In this document: positions 27,511 through 37,563 of the stretch, in pieces
How the letters are laid out: each line of letters begins with the position of its first letter
Position numbering within the stretch: the first letter of the stretch is position 1
Position numbers and translations under genes: made by a program
Notes under the pieces: generated by a model
Databases searched by the model: none
Seen by the model: only the letters and a program-made list of their open reading frames with translations
Told to the model about the DNA's origin: nothing
From: an uncultured Aureispira sp.
GTDB lineage: Bacteria; Bacteroidota; Bacteroidia; Chitinophagales; Saprospiraceae
Direction: 5' to 3'
Assembly (NCBI GenBank): GCA_905480075.1
Contig: CAJQOX010000095.1
Span: 1-43,095, forward strand
Length of the DNA stretch: 43,095 nucleotides

Positions 27511-27909
27511 ATGAAAAAGGATATTCCAATTAAAAAAGTTACTGATATTGCTGTTGCAGTAGTTCCAAATGTTGAAGACCTTAACTTTTGGGATGTTTAT
27601 TTATTGAATTTAAAAAACTATAATATCAATAATGTCTTCATTTCTTCCAGAGGCTATGGAGAAATAAACGGTGAGAAAGTTCAGACAACTCAACTAAGAT
27701 ATTTTTATGAGATTATAGGACCTGAAATGGCTGTCAAAATAGAACCTCTTGATTCTGAATTGTTCAAGTTGGCTAATGAATACTGGGTGAGTTTTCAATT
27801 TGATAACTTTATGTACGACAAGAAATATGTATTTGTTAAAGGTAGCTTTATGGAAGTGAATTTCACAACGATTCCTATTGTAAAAAGAAAAGGTATTATG
27901 ATAAAATGA
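27511..27909 (+). CDS. hypothetical protein downstream of lipB
   Basis: A 132-residue soluble protein with no signal peptide. I do not recognise the family by name; the composition (beta-rich, with NFWDVYLLNLKNYNINNVFISSRGYGEINGEKVQT) looks like a conserved single-domain protein. It starts 21 bases after the end of the interrupted lipB on the same strand, so it is probably in the same transcription unit as the isomerase and lipB. It ends convergently with a lipoprotein gene. Confidence 0.65.
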   Translation: MKKDIPIKKVTDIAVAVVPNVEDLNFWDVYLLNLKNYNINNVFISSRGYGEINGEKVQTTQLRYFYEIIGPEMAVKIEPLDSELFKLANEYWVSFQFDNFMYDKKYVFVKGSFMEVNFTTIPIVKRKGIMIK

Positions 27910-27930
27910 TTTAATTTTTTCTGCCTTTGA

Positions 27931-28335
27931 TCATTGTCTGTTAAATTTTAAATCAAAGTCTATGGGTTCATCCCCCAGTATTAAATTAAATTTTATAAAT
28001 AAGTTTTCCTCTGAGATATCCTTTATCTCCATGTCTAGTTTGTCCCCCACCAAAATCTTATTCTCCTTTACTATGTAGTTTTCTTCCTTTTTAAGTCCCG
28101 GTTTCATTTCAGGAAGCAATTCACAACTGAAGGTTTTGTCTGAGAATTCAAAAACTAAATTATTCAGAAGTTCAATTCCATCTGTACTCCCGTTCTTGGT
28201 TCCACTTTCAAATATCCAGGAACCTGATAGCAGATCTTTTTTTTCATTCTTTTGTGGTTCTGTACATGAACTGATTAGTAAGGATACAGAAAAAATAAAA
28301 AATACGACTTTAGTCATAGATGGTATTATTTTCAT
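27931..28335 (-). CDS. small lipoprotein, lipocalin-like
   Basis: A 134-residue protein with a lipoprotein signal peptide: hydrophobic core and lipobox LISSC with lipidation Cys24 (the internal ATG at 28317 gives the same mature protein). The mature part begins with LLSGSWIFESG, a SGSW motif typical of small lipocalin-like Bacteroidota proteins, followed by alternating strands ending DLKFNRQ. Ligand and role are unknown. It is convergent with the hypothetical gene before it and is followed on its 5' side by a long gene-free region. Confidence 0.65.
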   Translation of the reverse strand: MKIIPSMTKVVFFIFSVSLLISSCTEPQKNEKKDLLSGSWIFESGTKNGSTDGIELLNNLVFEFSDKTFSCELLPEMKPGLKKEENYIVKENKILVGDKLDMEIKDISEENLFIKFNLILGDEPIDFDLKFNRQ

Positions 28336-28828
28336 TCTATTTCACAATCTTTTTAATAGATAACAATATAACAATTCATTTATAAATTAAACCTTATATC
28401 TAATTATAATTAAGAATTTATTCAACATTTTACTACTGTTAATCGAACAAAATTGTCATTTATACAATAAATTTGCTATCATTTTAGCTTTAAAGGTACT
28501 TTATTGTTTCTATTTTTACTCATTTAGTATTATGAAAAAAATCAAAATAATTAAATGAAATTTGAGGGCTGTAACAAATTGTTAAAATATTAACTAATTT
28601 AGAATTACCTATTGAAAACTAAGTAAATAAAGTAATAAATTTTACTAAATAGCTATATTTCCTTAATTATTCAAAATAAAATTTTGTTAAAATGATTAAA
28701 ATTCTTGTTTAAACTTTTTTTTAATTATCTTTGCAATTCAATACCCAAACATAATTTATTTCCTTTTAATCAAAATAGGTTTTTACGAAATCTGTATGAT
28801 TATTTAATTACTAAAACAGTTTAAGTTT
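28336..28828. other. gene-free, AT-rich region upstream of the Lrp/AsnC gene
   Basis: About 490 bases, strongly AT-rich, between divergent genes. It holds a good promoter candidate for the Lrp gene near 28705-28733 and a tiny open frame of 8 codons at 28532-28558 that I do not regard as a gene. Lrp-type regulators often bind such AT-rich DNA at their own promoters, but I cannot point to an operator. Confidence 0.5.
28705..28733 (+). promoter_or_regulatory. promoter candidate of the Lrp/AsnC gene
   Basis: TTG at 28705-28707 and TATCTTTG at 28726-28733, separated by 18 bases, fit the Bacteroidota -33/-7 promoter well. The start of transcription would be about 90 bases before the ATG at 28829. 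Confidence 0.6.
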
Positions 28829-29329
28829 ATGTCCGCACAAAATCAAAAGTTGGATAAGATTGATTTGAAAATTTTAAAAATTTTACAAGCTAACAGCAAA
28901 ATTACCAATCTGGATTTATCCAAAAAAATTGGGCTGTCCCCCGCACCGACATTGGAACGTGTAAAAAAATTGGAAAGCTCAGGAATTATCAAAAGCTATC
29001 ACGCACAGGTAAATCCTCAAATTATTGGCCTTAGCGTCAAAACTTTTGTATTGGTTTCTTTGGCATGGCAAAAAGAAAATGCACTTGAAAACTTTATTGC
29101 CAAAGTTAATGAAATTGATGAAATAGTTGAATGTTATATCATTACGGGTGAAGCAGATTTCTTAATGCATCTTGTCTGTAAGGATATACCTACCTACGAA
29201 CAATTATTGTTTAAAACTCTGTCGAAAATCGAAGAGATTGAACGCCTGAAAACTTTAATGACTTTATCTACTGTTAAAGATTCAAAAGTACTTCCTTTCG
29301 ATTATGAAACGGTACCAATGCTTCACTGA
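28829..29329 (+). CDS. Lrp/AsnC family transcriptional regulator
   Basis: A 166-residue DNA-binding regulator. Residues about 8-60 are the N-terminal helix-turn-helix (LDKIDLKILKILQANSKIT, then LSKKIGLSPAPTLERVKKLE). Residues about 70-150 are the RAM ligand-binding/oligomer domain, with the usual IDEIVECYIITGEADFLMHL. Such proteins sense amino acids and control amino-acid or broader metabolism as octamers or related forms. No clear target operon is adjacent: it stands alone, with a long AT-rich leader region and its own terminator. Effector and targets cannot be read here. Confidence 0.93.
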   Translation: MSAQNQKLDKIDLKILKILQANSKITNLDLSKKIGLSPAPTLERVKKLESSGIIKSYHAQVNPQIIGLSVKTFVLVSLAWQKENALENFIAKVNEIDEIVECYIITGEADFLMHLVCKDIPTYEQLLFKTLSKIEEIERLKTLMTLSTVKDSKVLPFDYETVPMLH

Positions 29330-29350
29330 TAGAATATAACTATAAATTTA

Positions 29351-29384
29351 AAATCCCCTGCAGAGTATTCTCTTCAGGGGATTT
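29351..29384 (+). terminator. rho-independent terminator
   Basis: Stem 29351-29360 with 29375-29384 (AAATCCCCTG with CAGGGGATTT), extended past a one-base mismatch by AGAG/CTCT around a TATT loop, and followed by a run of T. It closes the Lrp gene and sits between it and the convergent giant-protein operon. Confidence 0.85.
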
Positions 29385-29439
29385 TTTTGTATTCAAACTT
29401 ATTGCTGATATAGTTAGAATAAAATAAACAGATTATCTT

Positions 29440-32400
29440 TTATCTCAGCAATGTTACTTCACCACGTAGAGTGGTAGGTTCTGTATCACTTAATTTTTGA
29501 TAAATTAAAAGGTAAAGATATACATCAGTTGGCTGTTCGGCCCCAAGGTAGGTGCCATCCCACCCGTTACCTATTGAATCATCACCATTAAATACTTCTT
29601 GCCCCCAACGGTTGAAAACTCTAAGGCTTTTGATTTCAGTATCGCTCAGACCAATTGGCTTAAAGTAGTCATTGGAATTATCGCCGTTTGGTGAGAATGC
29701 ATCAGGGATTCCCTGATAAGGTGCTTCTACAATTACTGTTACAGTATCAGTATCGTAACATATTGTATCATTTGTAGTGAGGCTTGCTGTTACTATATAG
29801 GTATAAACCCCTTGTGGTTCCGGATTAGCTGTTGTTGTATCCTGCGTCGGGTTAGTAATATTTGAATTTCCAGTCACAGGGTCAACTATACTTGTCCAGT
29901 TGTAATTATAGCCTGTACTTCCTGAAGATAAAAATACAGAATTACCCAACTGAATAGTTATACTAGTGGTGCCTGTTACACTCACATAAGCATTAATAGT
30001 GGGTACTGCAGGGGCTAAGATATTTCCGCTGATCGTATCTGTGCAGCCATTGTTATTGGTAGCAGTAACAGTATAATTACCTGCTGACAATCCCGTAGCA
30101 TTAGCATCTGTTGTATTGTTACTCCAGGTGTAAGTTAGTCCGGATCCGCCGGTGGCAGTAGCTAACAGAGCGCCTTCAGGTAATAAATCGCAAGAAAGAT
30201 TAGCTGTCAAAGGTGAAATACTTACTGTGACAGATGTATCTTCTTCTACTGTAAATGTCATTATATTTGAACAATTTGACGCATCAGAGAGGGTAAGAGT
30301 ATAATCCCCTGCAGAAAGTCCCGAAATGTCCTCTGTAGTTGCAGAATTAGACCATAGAAAATTGAGTATACCACTACCTCCACCGGATAATACGTCTATT
30401 GCTCCTGTATTCGGAGCATCATTGCAGCCTATATTTGTTGTGTCTGCCAGTGATAACGTAATACCATTTGGAGCAGCTAATATTACTTCAGTAGTATCTG
30501 TACAGTTATTCTGATCCGTAACCGTTACTATATAACTACCTGAATTCAGTCCACTGAGATCTTCTGTGGTGGAACTGTTATTCCAGATAAAATTATAACT
30601 GCCTGTCCCACCAGTAACACTTATACTGACCGTACCATCTCCTGAATTAGTGCAGGCAGGGTTACTGCTTGAATCTACATTCAGGACTATTGGTGACGGT
30701 TCTGTTATAGTTATTGATTGTGAATCGATACAGGTTATTAAAGAAGATGAAGCCCCTGTAGAAAAAACAAGTACAGAATCTATCGCTACAGACGGATCCG
30801 TTCCGATACCATCATCATTATTCTCCCAGTTCAGCCCAACTTGTACTGTTGTGTTATTTTCACAGGATACTGGAAGAGACATTGTAAATTTTGTCCATAA
30901 ACCTTGTCCACTACCACAAACAGTTGATTTTATACTCGCATCTAAAACCTGCCATCCGCTGCCATCATTAAATACAACGGATGCATTATCAATCAATCCG
31001 TTCCCGTTAGCAATGTAATTGAATTCAAACATTAGATTAGTTAATCCTACCGTTGAAAAAACTGGAGATTCCGAACGCATATTGGTTTCCGGACAAAATA
31101 AAATCGGACATAATCCTCCCGCATCATAGGCTGCTCCTCCTCCTGGAAAAAATACACTCGTAATATGTAATGATCTGTTTGAGCCTCCGGAAGTACCACA
31201 GGATCCGACAGGCATTCCTGCCTCATCACTATCTACTTCCCAGAAATTATTGTCTGCTCCGTTTGTTCCGGTTGCGACATTCAAGGTCCAATTATGCACA
31301 CCATCAAAATCCTCGGTATATACGGTAGTGTTAACTGCTGAAGCACTCCCGCTTGATATTGTATCACTCACATATAGTGTGTAAGAACCTGCCTGAAGAT
31401 TACATATACTGTCCATTCCGCTTTGGCCGTTCGACCAGTTAAATAAGAGGGGAGTTCCAAATCCACCGCTTATTGTGGATGTTACACATCCGGAAGAATC
31501 ATTATTGCAATTCAGGTTTATACCATTAAGCACAATGTTTACGCCCGGACAGTTTATTCCTGTTGTACTACAGGTATCTAAGCCAGACTGACTTAAGGGG
31601 CAACTACCACCACTACCATCGTTTGCCCTGACCATTACAGGGTAGGCTGTATTTGAATTCAACCCACTGACTGTTGCTGAAAATGTTGCTCCTGCATTGA
31701 TCCAGCTGACTCCACCGTCTGTGCTATATTCATAAAAACCTGTGCCGGGTAGTCCAAGATCTGACCAGCTGAAACTAATTGAGTTTATTGTATTAGAATC
31801 ACAGCTTACTACAGGAGTTGAAAGTGTAGATATTGTGTGTATAGTTGTACTGTCTGAATAAAGGCATACTCCATCAGTTACTGCCACAGTATAGGTTGAA
31901 GTTATAGAGGGACTTGCCAAAATACTGTCAGCATCGGTGGCTGATAAACCACCGGAAGGAGACCAGGCATAAAAAGGGCCATAGTTTTTGGGAGAGAAAC
32001 GAAAAGCAACATTGCTGATCGTGTTTGTTGCTCCGTTGGTACCCGGGCCAGCATGACCAATACTCCCTGAGGCATTTTCTATACCCAAGGTAAGAGAATT
32101 AAAACTTCCGCTGGGTGTAGCATTGGTGACATGTAGTTCAATGATATCTGTGCCCTCATAAAGAATAGCCTGTACGGTTTGATTACCTGATGAAGTACTA
32201 AAGGGTGGTATATTGATAAAATTAACGATTAACTGGCGATTGGGTGCTGTTCCAACAGTAAAATATTCTATTGTTCCACCTGCCGTCGGATTGCAATCAG
32301 TCCAACACATAGCAATAAGGTCATTGGGTGCTAATGGGTCTGGCAAATTTTGTCCTGCACAACAACCGTTACCTGAAGAGGGATCAAAAGTAATAAATCC

Positions 32401-33864
32401 ATTACTGCTGATATAGAAATTTGTATAGCCATTGCAATAAAAATTAAAGTTAAAGCCGACAGGTAAAGAGGAGGATAATTGATCGTCTCCCAATGAAAGA
32501 GTAGTTCCGGTTCCCGAAACAGGTAAAAAGGGAATAGTCAATACATCATAATCATTACATACAGGAGGGTTTAATGTATCCGAAATACTTGCAGTCAATA
32601 TAGCAGACTGTCCGACACAAATTGTATCCGGATTTACATTTAAGAGTAAATTTACATCCTGAAAATACAATACGACTGTATCTTTCATACCACATTCAGT
32701 ACCATAAATATAGTCAACTTCTATTTCTATGGAATCATTGCTGCTGGTTGAGGAGCTTACCGGTATATTTACTGTTATTTCTCTTCCGGTTGTAGAGGAT
32801 AAATTCACTGTTGGTCCGCTTATTTGAACCCAACTGTAGGTCGATGAACCTATAGAGGTAGAAGGTATGGAATCGGCAGAAAGCAATACTGATTCTCCGG
32901 AACAGATAGTTTTGTCCTGAAGATTTACTCCCGGGACAATGACCTGAATACTTATCTGATCAAAACAACTGCTATCTGTCAACCCTCCGGTATAAATATC
33001 ATTCTGTATACCCAAGGTAAAGTTGTTTACTCCAATTTCTGAATTCTGCGGGGTAATCGTTGCATATATTTCAAGTGAATCAAATGAGGGAGCATTTGGA
33101 TGCACAGTGAAAATAGTATTATTCACAAAGAAACCTGAGTTAATTGAAGTAAAGGGTGCGTAAATATTTAAGGTATCATTTATGTTTGCCTTAGCACCTA
33201 CCTGTATACCCAATAAATTATTTGGACAGATTACAAATTGATTGATCCCATTGCTTGTATCAGTCAGATATCCCTGATTACCTGCCAATGCGGGCATTGT
33301 ATCAATTGTATAGGGAATATCGCAAGGGCAGGCAATATTTCCGGAACCTGAATTTTGAGTGCTGAAAATGCTGGTTGCAACATTTGTATAATTGGTAACC
33401 ATCAGAATATATACTTCCCCTGCCTGAGCATTACTTACTGTTACAGGTTCCTGTGATATAGCACTGTAACTACAGGTGTCTACTACTCCCCATTGTCCTC
33501 CCTGACCCATAGAGTCACAGGCTAAACCTGCAGCAGCTATATCAGTAAATGGTCCCCATAAAATAAAGTCAATATCTACATTGGCTGTATTATCCAGTGT
33601 GAAATTTATAGAACCTGTTTGTTCAATTGTAAGTGAAAAATAAGTAGGGTTACCCATTGTCCCGAGACAATCATAATTGGGCCCGGCAGGTGCTTGTGGT
33701 CCTGACCCTGACCCTGTACCATCATAGTTAGCAGGATATTGAGCAATGCCACTGCAAAAGGGACTGAGATAACTGTCAAAACAATTTGAAGCCTGGGAAT
33801 AAATTTGTTCTGTATTAAACAGAATCATTACGGATAGAAAAAAGAAATTTTTTATTGTATTCAT
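29440..33864 (-). CDS. giant T9SS type B surface protein with SprB-like repeats (paralogue B)
   Basis: A 1474-residue exported protein. Signal peptide about 1-24. An N-terminal block (ASNCFDSYLSPFCSGIAQYP onward) holds a beta-sandwich with WGPF and a CDSMGQGGQWG motif. Then come an Ig-like region with TICSGE..LLSADS, a domain with FYISSNGFITF, an FN3-like unit, and four SprB-like repeats (C...G...I...GG...Y.W.NG/S...I..L.AG.Y...V.D..GC). A MAM-like domain with CENNTTVQVGLNWENNDDG sits inside the first repeat array, absent from its paralogue. The last 90 residues (GIPDAFSPNGDNSNDYF to VTLLR) are the gliding-motility-type, type B T9SS sorting domain. SprB-family proteins act in gliding or adhesion; that role here is inferred. 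Confidence 0.88.
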   Translation of the reverse strand: MNTIKNFFFLSVMILFNTEQIYSQASNCFDSYLSPFCSGIAQYPANYDGTGSGSGPQAPAGPNYDCLGTMGNPTYFSLTIEQTGSINFTLDNTANVDIDFILWGPFTDIAAAGLACDSMGQGGQWGVVDTCSYSAISQEPVTVSNAQAGEVYILMVTNYTNVATSIFSTQNSGSGNIACPCDIPYTIDTMPALAGNQGYLTDTSNGINQFVICPNNLLGIQVGAKANINDTLNIYAPFTSINSGFFVNNTIFTVHPNAPSFDSLEIYATITPQNSEIGVNNFTLGIQNDIYTGGLTDSSCFDQISIQVIVPGVNLQDKTICSGESVLLSADSIPSTSIGSSTYSWVQISGPTVNLSSTTGREITVNIPVSSSTSSNDSIEIEVDYIYGTECGMKDTVVLYFQDVNLLLNVNPDTICVGQSAILTASISDTLNPPVCNDYDVLTIPFLPVSGTGTTLSLGDDQLSSSLPVGFNFNFYCNGYTNFYISSNGFITFDPSSGNGCCAGQNLPDPLAPNDLIAMCWTDCNPTAGGTIEYFTVGTAPNRQLIVNFINIPPFSTSSGNQTVQAILYEGTDIIELHVTNATPSGSFNSLTLGIENASGSIGHAGPGTNGATNTISNVAFRFSPKNYGPFYAWSPSGGLSATDADSILASPSITSTYTVAVTDGVCLYSDSTTIHTISTLSTPVVSCDSNTINSISFSWSDLGLPGTGFYEYSTDGGVSWINAGATFSATVSGLNSNTAYPVMVRANDGSGGSCPLSQSGLDTCSTTGINCPGVNIVLNGINLNCNNDSSGCVTSTISGGFGTPLLFNWSNGQSGMDSICNLQAGSYTLYVSDTISSGSASAVNTTVYTEDFDGVHNWTLNVATGTNGADNNFWEVDSDEAGMPVGSCGTSGGSNRSLHITSVFFPGGGAAYDAGGLCPILFCPETNMRSESPVFSTVGLTNLMFEFNYIANGNGLIDNASVVFNDGSGWQVLDASIKSTVCGSGQGLWTKFTMSLPVSCENNTTVQVGLNWENNDDGIGTDPSVAIDSVLVFSTGASSSLITCIDSQSITITEPSPIVLNVDSSSNPACTNSGDGTVSISVTGGTGSYNFIWNNSSTTEDLSGLNSGSYIVTVTDQNNCTDTTEVILAAPNGITLSLADTTNIGCNDAPNTGAIDVLSGGGSGILNFLWSNSATTEDISGLSAGDYTLTLSDASNCSNIMTFTVEEDTSVTVSISPLTANLSCDLLPEGALLATATGGSGLTYTWSNNTTDANATGLSAGNYTVTATNNNGCTDTISGNILAPAVPTINAYVSVTGTTSITIQLGNSVFLSSGSTGYNYNWTSIVDPVTGNSNITNPTQDTTTANPEPQGVYTYIVTASLTTNDTICYDTDTVTVIVEAPYQGIPDAFSPNGDNSNDYFKPIGLSDTEIKSLRVFNRWGQEVFNGDDSIGNGWDGTYLGAEQPTDVYLYLLIYQKLSDTEPTTLRGEVTLLR

Positions 33865-33907
33865 ATTTATTTGAGTAAATATCAGGAAAAATATAATTCA
33901 TTTAATA

Positions 33908-36900
33908 TTATCGGAGAAGGGTTACCTGCCCTCTTACAGAAACCGTTTCCGATGCACTTGCTCTTTTGTAAATAACCAGATACATATAGACATCCCTGGG
34001 TTGTGCTACACCGTTATGTGTGCCGTCCCAGCCGTTGCCGTGACTTTCGTCTCCATTATATATCAACTGCCCCCATCGGTTATACACTCTGAAAGTTTGA
34101 ACTTCAGAATCAGAAAGTGTTACAGGCGCAAAAAAATCGTTTTGTCCATCATTATTCGGTGAAAAGGCATCTGAAAAGCCCTTAAATGGAGCTTCTATAA
34201 TTACAGTTACCGAATCTGTGTCTGTACAGGTTGTATCGTTTGTAGTGGCACTTGCTGAAATAGTATAGGTATATACACCTTCAGGATCAGGGCTTACAGT
34301 TGTTGTTTCCTGATTTGGATTGGTTATGTTGATACTTCCTCCGGAGGGATTGCTTATTCCGGTCCAGCTGTATATAAGATTAGATGCCCCTGCTGAAATT
34401 GTGACAACTGTGCCCATTTCTACTGCTACAGATTGCAATCCAGTAACACTGACATAGGCATTAAGATCTGGTATAAGAGGAGCATAAATAACTGAACTTG
34501 CTATAGCAGAACAAGAATTTCCATTGGAAACAGTAACAGAATAATTACCGGCAGCCAGTCCGGTTATATTAGCTGTTGTATCGCCGTTATTCCAAATATA
34601 ACTGAAATTACTGCCCCCGCTGATACTTGCTGTTAAAGACCCGACAGGCAGTGTATCACATGATAAAGTACCGATATTACTGACTATGTTTACAGTCATG
34701 GAATTAGTAGATAATAAAGTAGAACTTAAAGTATCTGTACAACCATTAGTATCTGTTACTGTCAAATAATATGTGTTGTCAGACAGACTGTCAATATCTT
34801 CAGTAGTAGAATTGTTTGACCATATATAATTGAAACCGGCAGTTCCTCCATTGGTTGTTACTTCTATACTGCCGTTAGACATTCCTATACAGGATGGATT
34901 TGTCACCAAAGCTGTGACAGTTAGCAGTGAAGGTTCTGTGATGGTAATACTTTGAGAATCTATACATATTGTCGGTGATATTCCAAAACCTATTGTGTCG
35001 GTTACCACTAAGGTATAACTGCCTGCGGTCAGATTACAGATACTATCAATATTCGAACTCCCCTGAGACCAGTTAAGTCCCATAGTATTACCGCTTCCTC
35101 CGCCTGTTGAAGCATGAACACATCCTGAAGCATCATTATTACAAAGTAAATTGTCGCCAATTAAACTGATTGTAATAGCAGGGTTATTGGTACAATCAGG
35201 GTTTATAGTGCTGCAATTTATTGACGAGGAAGGCCCTTCAGCACAATTAGCACCACTGCCGTCATTACCTCGTACAAGAATATAATAGCTGCTGTCTGAG
35301 ACCAGACCAATTGCGGTCGCATTCAGATTAGTTCCGGCATTTATCCAAGTCACTCCACTATCCAGGCTATATTCGTAGAAACCACCGACAGGCAATCCTA
35401 TATCTGTCCAGCTGAAACTAATAGATGATAAGGTAGCACTGTCGCAACTGATATTGCTTGATGCTAACGAAGATACTGTAGTAACATTTGTAGTGTCCAT
35501 ATAGGTACAAACACCATCATTCAATAAAACAGAATAAGTAGTAGTTCCATTTATAGTAGGAGTGGCTTCAGGATTATGAATATTATTCAGATTAAGAGAA
35601 GTTGAAGGTGTCCATGTATAAAAAGGGCCGAATACTTTTGGTGTAAACCGATAGGCAATATTTGTAATTGTACTGAATGACTGCCCCTGAGTAAGCGAGG
35701 AATGATAATGTGCCTGATTTCCGGCTGCATTCTCCATTCCGATCGTTGATGTAGAAAAATTATTGCTTGTGATATGAATTTCAATAGAATTGTCATTCTC
35801 GCTAAGTATTGCCTGAGAGGTCATACTGCCACTGCCTGCCCAATTCTGAATGGAAGTAAAACTGACAACAAGTTTTCTGTTCGGAGCAGTTCCGGTTACG
35901 TAATATTGCACCGTACCACCATTTCCTACATCAAGATCTTCCCAGCTTAAAGCAATAAGGTTGTTGGGGGTGAAAGTAGAAGGGAGAGAAGCCCCTGTCA
36001 GTAATCCGGGCGTTCCGGTTATATTGGTGAAGGTGATAAAACCATTGGTATGAATGTAGAAATCAGTATAATTGTTGCAGTAAAAGTTAAAATTGAAACC
36101 AATCGGTAAAGCGGAAGAAATTCCTTCGTCTGAAGCCGGAAAACCAGATAGGGCAGTATAAGTATTCACTGCTGTACCTGAAGTTGACAAGGGGCTGAAT
36201 GGAATAATATTTACATCGTAATCATCACATATAGCCGGGGTTAAGGTATCTGATAAAGTAATCAACAAATTAGAAGTCCCTCCTATACATATAGTATCAG
36301 GTGTTGCAAAGGCAGAAATGGACATATCTGGAAAATGAAGCACCAATGTATCTTTCATACCACACATTCCGCCATAGGAATAATCCACTTCTAGTACTAC
36401 TGAATCTGAAGAACTGTTTGAAGAGGTAATAGGCACTGTAATTGTAGGTTCACGGACAGTCTGTGAAGAAATTCCTACGGTCGGTCCGCTTAGCTGACTC
36501 CATGTATAAGAGGATGAACCGAGTGAGGTAGTGGGTATTGAATCTATCTGTAACTGAAATATTTCGCCGGAACATATGTTTCTGTCAGTTGTTTTTACAC
36601 CAGGGACTACAACCTGTACGCTAATCTGATCAAAACAACTACTGTCTGTCAGCCCTCCGGTATACATATTATTTTTTACTCCCAGCGTGAAATTATTTAC
36701 ACCGATTTCAGATTGCTGCGGTGTAATTGTGGCAAAAATTGACAGGGAATCATAAAAAGGAAGATTAGGATTTACAGTAAAAATGGTATTATTAGTGAAA
36801 AATCCTGAATTGATAGAAGTAAAAGGTGCATACAAACTCAATGTGTCGTTCAGACTTCCTTTTGAACCAACCTGTATACCCAGCAAATTACCCGGGCAGA

Positions 36901-37534
36901 CTACAAATTGATTGGTGCCATTACTTGTATCAGTAAGAAATCCCTGATTGCCGGCTAATGCAGGCATAGTATCAATAGAATATGGAATTTCACAGGGACA
37001 GGCTATTGTACCTGATCCTGAATTTTGAGTGCTGAATATATTAGTACTGACATTTGAAAAATTGGTAACCATTAAAATATACACATCTCCTGCCTGTGCA
37101 TTACTAACCGTGACAGGTTCCTGAGTGATTGAACTGTAACTACAGGTGTCAACATTTCCCCATTGTCCGCCCTGACCAATTGAATCACAGGCAGCAGTAG
37201 CATTAGAAATACTAGAAAAAGGACCCCATAAAACAAAATCTATATCTACATTAGCTGTGTTGTCTAAAGTGAAATTGATTGACCCCGTTTGTTCAACTGT
37301 TAAAGAAAAATAAGTAGGATTTCCCATTGTACCGAGACAATCATAATTTGGCCCGGCAGGTGCCTGTGGTCCTGAACCCGATCCTGAACCATCAAAATTG
37401 GCGGGATATTGAGCAATACCGCTGCAAAAGGGACTGAGGTTCGAATCAAAACAATTTGACACCTGTGCAGAAACAAACTCAATACAAGTTAAAAGTATAA
37501 TCAGACAAATATAAAAAGGGTATAATATTTTCAT
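33908..37534 (-). CDS. giant T9SS type B surface protein with SprB-like repeats (paralogue A)
   Basis: A 1208-residue exported protein, paralogue of the next gene downstream. Signal peptide 1-23 (ending FVSA-Q). The order is: N-terminal conserved block (SNCFDSNLSPFCSG), Ig-like region with NICSGEIFQLQ, a domain with FYIHTNGFITF, an FN3-like unit with SWTDIGLPVGGFYEYSLD, then three SprB-like repeats (about 830-1020) and a PKD-like unit. The end, GFSDAFSPNNDGQNDFF to VTLLR, is a type B sorting domain. Compared with its paralogue it lacks the MAM-like insert and one SprB-like repeat. It begins 29 bases after a small CxxC secreted protein and ends 43 bases before the paralogue, so all three probably form one operon. 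Confidence 0.88.
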   Translation of the reverse strand: MKILYPFYICLIILLTCIEFVSAQVSNCFDSNLSPFCSGIAQYPANFDGSGSGSGPQAPAGPNYDCLGTMGNPTYFSLTVEQTGSINFTLDNTANVDIDFVLWGPFSSISNATAACDSIGQGGQWGNVDTCSYSSITQEPVTVSNAQAGDVYILMVTNFSNVSTNIFSTQNSGSGTIACPCEIPYSIDTMPALAGNQGFLTDTSNGTNQFVVCPGNLLGIQVGSKGSLNDTLSLYAPFTSINSGFFTNNTIFTVNPNLPFYDSLSIFATITPQQSEIGVNNFTLGVKNNMYTGGLTDSSCFDQISVQVVVPGVKTTDRNICSGEIFQLQIDSIPTTSLGSSSYTWSQLSGPTVGISSQTVREPTITVPITSSNSSSDSVVLEVDYSYGGMCGMKDTLVLHFPDMSISAFATPDTICIGGTSNLLITLSDTLTPAICDDYDVNIIPFSPLSTSGTAVNTYTALSGFPASDEGISSALPIGFNFNFYCNNYTDFYIHTNGFITFTNITGTPGLLTGASLPSTFTPNNLIALSWEDLDVGNGGTVQYYVTGTAPNRKLVVSFTSIQNWAGSGSMTSQAILSENDNSIEIHITSNNFSTSTIGMENAAGNQAHYHSSLTQGQSFSTITNIAYRFTPKVFGPFYTWTPSTSLNLNNIHNPEATPTINGTTTYSVLLNDGVCTYMDTTNVTTVSSLASSNISCDSATLSSISFSWTDIGLPVGGFYEYSLDSGVTWINAGTNLNATAIGLVSDSSYYILVRGNDGSGANCAEGPSSSINCSTINPDCTNNPAITISLIGDNLLCNNDASGCVHASTGGGSGNTMGLNWSQGSSNIDSICNLTAGSYTLVVTDTIGFGISPTICIDSQSITITEPSLLTVTALVTNPSCIGMSNGSIEVTTNGGTAGFNYIWSNNSTTEDIDSLSDNTYYLTVTDTNGCTDTLSSTLLSTNSMTVNIVSNIGTLSCDTLPVGSLTASISGGSNFSYIWNNGDTTANITGLAAGNYSVTVSNGNSCSAIASSVIYAPLIPDLNAYVSVTGLQSVAVEMGTVVTISAGASNLIYSWTGISNPSGGSINITNPNQETTTVSPDPEGVYTYTISASATTNDTTCTDTDSVTVIIEAPFKGFSDAFSPNNDGQNDFFAPVTLSDSEVQTFRVYNRWGQLIYNGDESHGNGWDGTHNGVAQPRDVYMYLVIYKRASASETVSVRGQVTLLR

Positions 37535-37563
37535 TTTTTATGCTTGACGGGTACTATGATTTT

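Larger units (their letters stand above)
29440..37534 (-). repeat. tandem duplication of giant T9SS genes
   Basis: Two adjacent same-strand genes (33908-37534 and 29440-33864, 43 bases apart) are diverged copies of one ancestor. Their first about 400 residues match almost throughout, with shared runs such as FCSGIAQYPAN and GSGPQAPAGPNYDCLG, and they match again in the FYI..NGFITF, FN3, SprB-repeat and sorting domains. The downstream copy has gained a MAM-like domain and one more SprB-like repeat. Confidence 0.88.

Noticed and set aside
28532-28558. Tiny Lys/Ile-rich open frame (8 codons) upstream of the Lrp gene, like an attenuation leader peptide.
   Set aside because: It lies upstream of the likely lrp promoter at 28705-28733, so it would not be in that message, and no attenuator hairpin follows. 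In A-rich DNA such frames arise by chance.
30650-31018. Plus-strand open frame inside the 1474-residue giant protein gene.
   Set aside because: It lies opposite well-conserved domain sequence and looks like a shadow of Ser/Thr-rich codons.
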